Positions 4,198 to 6,355 of a stretch of 6,355 bases of DNA are shown piece by piece. Numbering within the stretch: position 1 is the first letter of the stretch; each line of letters begins with the position of its first letter. The DNA lies in assembly GCA_947588665.1 (NCBI GenBank), contig CANPYU010000071.1:1-6355 (forward strand), in the 5' to 3' direction. A model generated the notes under the pieces. The model was not told the origin of the DNA and searched no databases. It saw only the letters and a list, made by a program, of their open reading frames with translations. Source of the stretch: an uncultured Bacilli bacterium (GTDB taxonomy: Bacteria > Bacillota_I > Bacilli_A > RF39 > UBA660). The position numbers and the translations under genes are program-made.

Positions 4198-5818
4198 CTT
4201 GATTTTCATTATTAATTAATACCGCATGAACTACTAATCTTTTAGCTCCATTATCAGAGCAAGTAGATAATGTTAATATTTTATCTTCTGCTTTAATTGG
4301 TACATTAAAATTATAAATACTTCTTTTAGTAAGCATATCTGCAAAACTTAAAAAATCTTCATCATCTTTAAATACGACTCTTAAATAGTCATTAGTTTTT
4401 GGAACTCTATATATTGAAAATATTCTAAATTGCATATTTTCATATAAACTATTATAAGTAATTATTTGATTATTTTGATTAGTATACCATCCTTTGTTAG
4501 CAACTTTATAAAGAGTACCAAACATAACTCCACTATAATAAGAATTATGTCCATAAATAATATTATTCTTATCTAAATTCATTGAATTATTACGATAATC
4601 CATAAAAAGCCACCCATTAATAGACTTTTTCCGATTTAAATCATAATCTAAATAATAATCATTATCTGTTGTTTGCACTACTGGATAATCAATATTTGTA
4701 TTATTAACTGTTAAATGTCCAATTATATCTTCATTAATGGGTAAAAGACTTGCAAGTTCTGCATTAGTAATTAATTTAACATCATCCTTAGGAATTTCAT
4801 TTTTATCTGCTTCTTCATTAACTTCCTCTTGTTTTTCTTCAATAATATTTTCTACTTCTTCAATAGGTGTTTCCTCAATAACTTTAGCCAAATCACTTTT
4901 TATTGCTTTAACATCCTTTAAAGCAAAATAATTTGACACTCCAACATAAGTAACTACTAAAATAACTAAACTAGAAATAATAAGTCCACAAACTTTTAAC
5001 ATATTAGTAATAGTTTGAGCAACAATATTTTTATCTAAATATTCTTTAGTATATTCCAATGCTAAATAAATATGATATTTTCTTTTATATCCTTTATTTA
5101 ACTCTTTTAAATAACTTGCAGTTTTTTCATCACTAATATTCTCATGAATAACAATTCTTATATTTCGCTTATTTAAATTAGCTAATACTTTAACTAAACT
5201 TTCAAGTTCATTATTAATTAATTTATTAACATGAATTGTTTTTAAATACTTATTTATTTTACAAAAGTCTTCAAAATCTTTTAAATCTTCTAATGAAAGG
5301 GGAAAAGTAATTCTAACATTAGTTTTATAATAAATATTAGAATACCTAATTAAATTATTACTTTCCATAAAATTACTAATATATAGTATTTCAGAACGTG
5401 TATCACAAGTAATATTATTTTTATCTAATAATTCAATCATAAAAGGTTGTAGAGTATAACAATTAATATTTTTAATATGTAGAATCTTAACTAACTCTTC
5501 GCATATACTATAAGTAATACATTCATCTTCCAGTAAAAAAAGTTCTGTAACTGAAGTAGCTTTTTCTAATAATGGTAAGATAAATTCTGCTAAATCTATA
5601 GTTGTTATAGCTACTTTATTAATATGATATTGCATAGTAAGTTCTTTAATAAAAGAAGCTAATATTTTAAAATTATCTTTAATATAAACATCACTAAAAA
5701 CAAGCTCATTATTACTAATGATATTAGTATTTATTAAATCATTATTAATATTATCTTTATTAGACTTATATGAAATTATAATCTTATTATCATTAATACT
5801 TATTAAAACTTTTTTCAC
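4184..5818 (-). CDS. srtB: Membrane-anchored class B sortase with a large unrecognised N-terminal cytoplasmic domain
   Basis: The 544-residue protein carries its sortase domain at about 356-537 from a GTG start. The catalytic His is in YGHN (residue 424), Cys in LSTCS (520) and Arg in KRLVVHA (527). The segments IIGHLTVNNTNIDYPVVQ (365-382) and GWLFMDYRN (402-410) are typical of class B sortases, which join surface proteins to peptidoglycan or to each other. One transmembrane helix (about 273-296) and an acidic Glu-rich linker (about 312-346) precede it. Residues 1-268 have no signal peptide and should lie in the cytoplasm. They show alternating strand/helix character, and I recognise no family; ordinary SrtB proteins are only about 230-260 residues long. 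The GTG at 5818-5816 is chosen because AGGTGG (5832-5827) sits 8 bases before it; the in-frame GTG at 5830 would lie inside that site. It is divergent from a secreted-protein gene and convergent with trmB. The symbol marks class, not orthology. Confidence 0.88.
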   Translation of the reverse strand: MKKVLISINDNKIIISYKSNKDNINNDLINTNIISNNELVFSDVYIKDNFKILASFIKELTMQYHINKVAITTIDLAEFILPLLEKATSVTELFLLEDECITYSICEELVKILHIKNINCYTLQPFMIELLDKNNITCDTRSEILYISNFMESNNLIRYSNIYYKTNVRITFPLSLEDLKDFEDFCKINKYLKTIHVNKLINNELESLVKVLANLNKRNIRIVIHENISDEKTASYLKELNKGYKRKYHIYLALEYTKEYLDKNIVAQTITNMLKVCGLIISSLVILVVTYVGVSNYFALKDVKAIKSDLAKVIEETPIEEVENIIEEKQEEVNEEADKNEIPKDDVKLITNAELASLLPINEDIIGHLTVNNTNIDYPVVQTTDNDYYLDYDLNRKKSINGWLFMDYRNNSMNLDKNNIIYGHNSYYSGVMFGTLYKVANKGWYTNQNNQIITYNSLYENMQFRIFSIYRVPKTNDYLRVVFKDDEDFLSFADMLTKRSIYNFNVPIKAEDKILTLSTCSDNGAKRLVVHAVLINNENQEPSS

Positions 5819-5826
5819 AGTAGCCA

Positions 5827-5832
5827 CCACCT
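5827..5832 (-). promoter_or_regulatory. Shine-Dalgarno that decides the sortase start
   Basis: AGGTGG on the minus strand lies 8 bases upstream of the GTG at 5818. The alternative in-frame GTG codons at 5830 and 5827 fall inside this site, so the downstream GTG (encoding MKKVLISIND) is the likely start. Confidence 0.65.
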
Positions 5833-5834
5833 AT

Positions 5835-5845
5835 ATAATATCATA
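5835..5845 (-). promoter_or_regulatory. Candidate extended -10 element upstream of the sortase gene
   Basis: On the minus strand TATG-A-TATTAT fits the extended -10 pattern with one mismatch in the hexamer. It lies so close to the Shine-Dalgarno that initiation at the usual distance would fall inside AGGTGG, so either the start point is unusually close or this match is not the promoter. Confidence 0.3.
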
Positions 5846-5898
5846 TCTTTATATTTTTTTAAATAACTTGCTAAAAAAATATTTATTTTTTACATTTT

Positions 5899-5909
5899 TA
5901 TGCTATAAT
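5899..5909 (+). promoter_or_regulatory. Extended -10 promoter of the secreted-protein gene
   Basis: TATG-C-TATAAT is a full match to the extended -10 consensus TRTGnTATAAT. No good -35 is seen at 16-18 bases, which extended -10 promoters tolerate. It leaves a leader of roughly 30 bases containing AGAGG (5931-5935). It is the best promoter match in the window. Confidence 0.65.
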
Positions 5910-5945
5910 AAAAACATAATAATAATAGAAAGAGGTTATAAGTTT

Positions 5946-6355
5946 ATGAAAAAAATTTTAGGTTTATTAAGTTTAATTGCCATATTATACATATTTCCCC
6001 TAAATGCTTTTGCAGAATCTAAATCAGTAAATATTCCCGCTTATGGAACACTTACTATAGATGAAACTCCTTGGACATCTGAGACTAAGGTAGTAAAACA
6101 AGTTTATTCAATAACAAAATCAGGTCAATTTACTGCTATAACAATTATCCCAATTCTAAATGTCTCAAATGTTAAAATAACTGCTTCATCTTCTTTTGAT
6201 ATTGTAAGTGAAAAAACTGGCAGTGATGGTTCAATTACTGTAATTTTAAAAGCCAAAAATGGAACCGGAGTAAATGGCACTAAAACTGAATTATTAACTG
6301 CTGTTGCTGATGGTAATGATAAAATTCAAACTGAAGGATGTAATTTATCATATAG
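5946..6355 (+). CDS. Secreted/surface protein, N-terminal part (runs off the window)
   Basis: 136 complete codons are visible with no stop before the window end. Residues 1-23 form a clear Sec signal peptide: KK, the hydrophobic core ILGLLSLIAILYIF, then NAFA with cleavage expected before ESKS. The mature part is rich in Thr, Ser, Val and Ile with alternating strand pattern. It includes NVKITASSSFDIVSE (72-89 region), GSITVILKAKNGT (95-107) and EGCNLSY (130-136), consistent with a beta-sandwich adhesin or cohesin-like module. No specific family is claimed. AGAGG (5931-5935) lies 10 bases before the ATG, under the strongest promoter match here. Its divergent position beside a class B sortase suggests it could be a sortase substrate, but the C-terminal end, where a sorting signal would be, is outside the window. 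Confidence 0.8.
   Translation, partial: MKKILGLLSLIAILYIFPLNAFAESKSVNIPAYGTLTIDETPWTSETKVVKQVYSITKSGQFTAITIIPILNVSNVKITASSSFDIVSEKTGSDGSITVILKAKNGTGVNGTKTELLTAVADGNDKIQTEGCNLSY

Noticed and set aside
4737..4931. 64-codon plus-strand ORF rich in Ser and Leu opposite the sortase linker
   Set aside because: The Ser/Leu-rich composition is the reverse complement of the Glu/Lys-rich linker; it is a shadow ORF.
1..6355. Mycoplasma-type genetic code (TGA as Trp)
   Set aside because: trmB ends at a TGA exactly at its expected C-terminus and Trp is encoded by TGG throughout.

Overview
The window comes from a strongly A+T-rich, low-GC Firmicutes-type bacterium using the standard bacterial code: TGG encodes Trp and TGA is a real stop, as at the end of trmB, which argues against a classical Mycoplasma. 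A Cse60-type sporulation protein, a SpoVB/MurJ-type flippase, a class B sortase and Shine-Dalgarno sites of the AGAGG/AAAGGA/GGTGAT type fit an uncultured gut lineage of Bacilli or Clostridia. The exact taxon cannot be read from the window.

Region 1 (1-792) is an accessory patch. It holds two 80-codon ORFs, each matching only the C-terminal part of Rpn/PD-(D/E)XK family nucleases ('putative transposases'). They share 43 identical residues encoded with seven silent base differences, then diverge. Terminator-like hairpins follow both. Upstream of the second copy lie frame-broken remains of the same protein.

Region 2 (about 814-3165, plus strand) is a compact three-gene run: a CinA C-terminal-domain protein with an altered glycine motif, a 56-residue Cse60-type protein (1338-1508), and a 547-residue, about 14-helix lipid-linked-oligosaccharide flippase of the MurJ/YtgP/SpoVB family. 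The last two genes look translationally coupled.

Region 3 (3162-4197) holds a minus-strand gene for a small Asn/Gln/Tyr-rich protein with a perfect heptad coiled coil, divergent from plus-strand trmB (tRNA m7G46 methyltransferase). Both genes run into convergent neighbours. Stop codons overlap at 3162-3165 and 4184-4189, and hairpins at these junctions serve as terminators inside coding sequence.

Region 4 (4184-6355) has a minus-strand membrane protein that joins an unrecognised cytoplasmic domain of about 270 residues, one transmembrane helix, an acidic linker and an extracellular class B sortase domain. Divergent from it is the start of a secreted protein with a signal peptide, cut by the window end, with a clear extended -10 promoter. 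The pair may be a transpeptidase and one of its surface clients, but no sorting signal is visible.

The most unusual items are the fused cytoplasmic domain on the sortase and the paired stand-alone Rpn C-terminal ORFs, which could be orphan antitoxin-like modules or just debris. No tRNA, rRNA, CRISPR array, insertion-sequence end or origin was seen.
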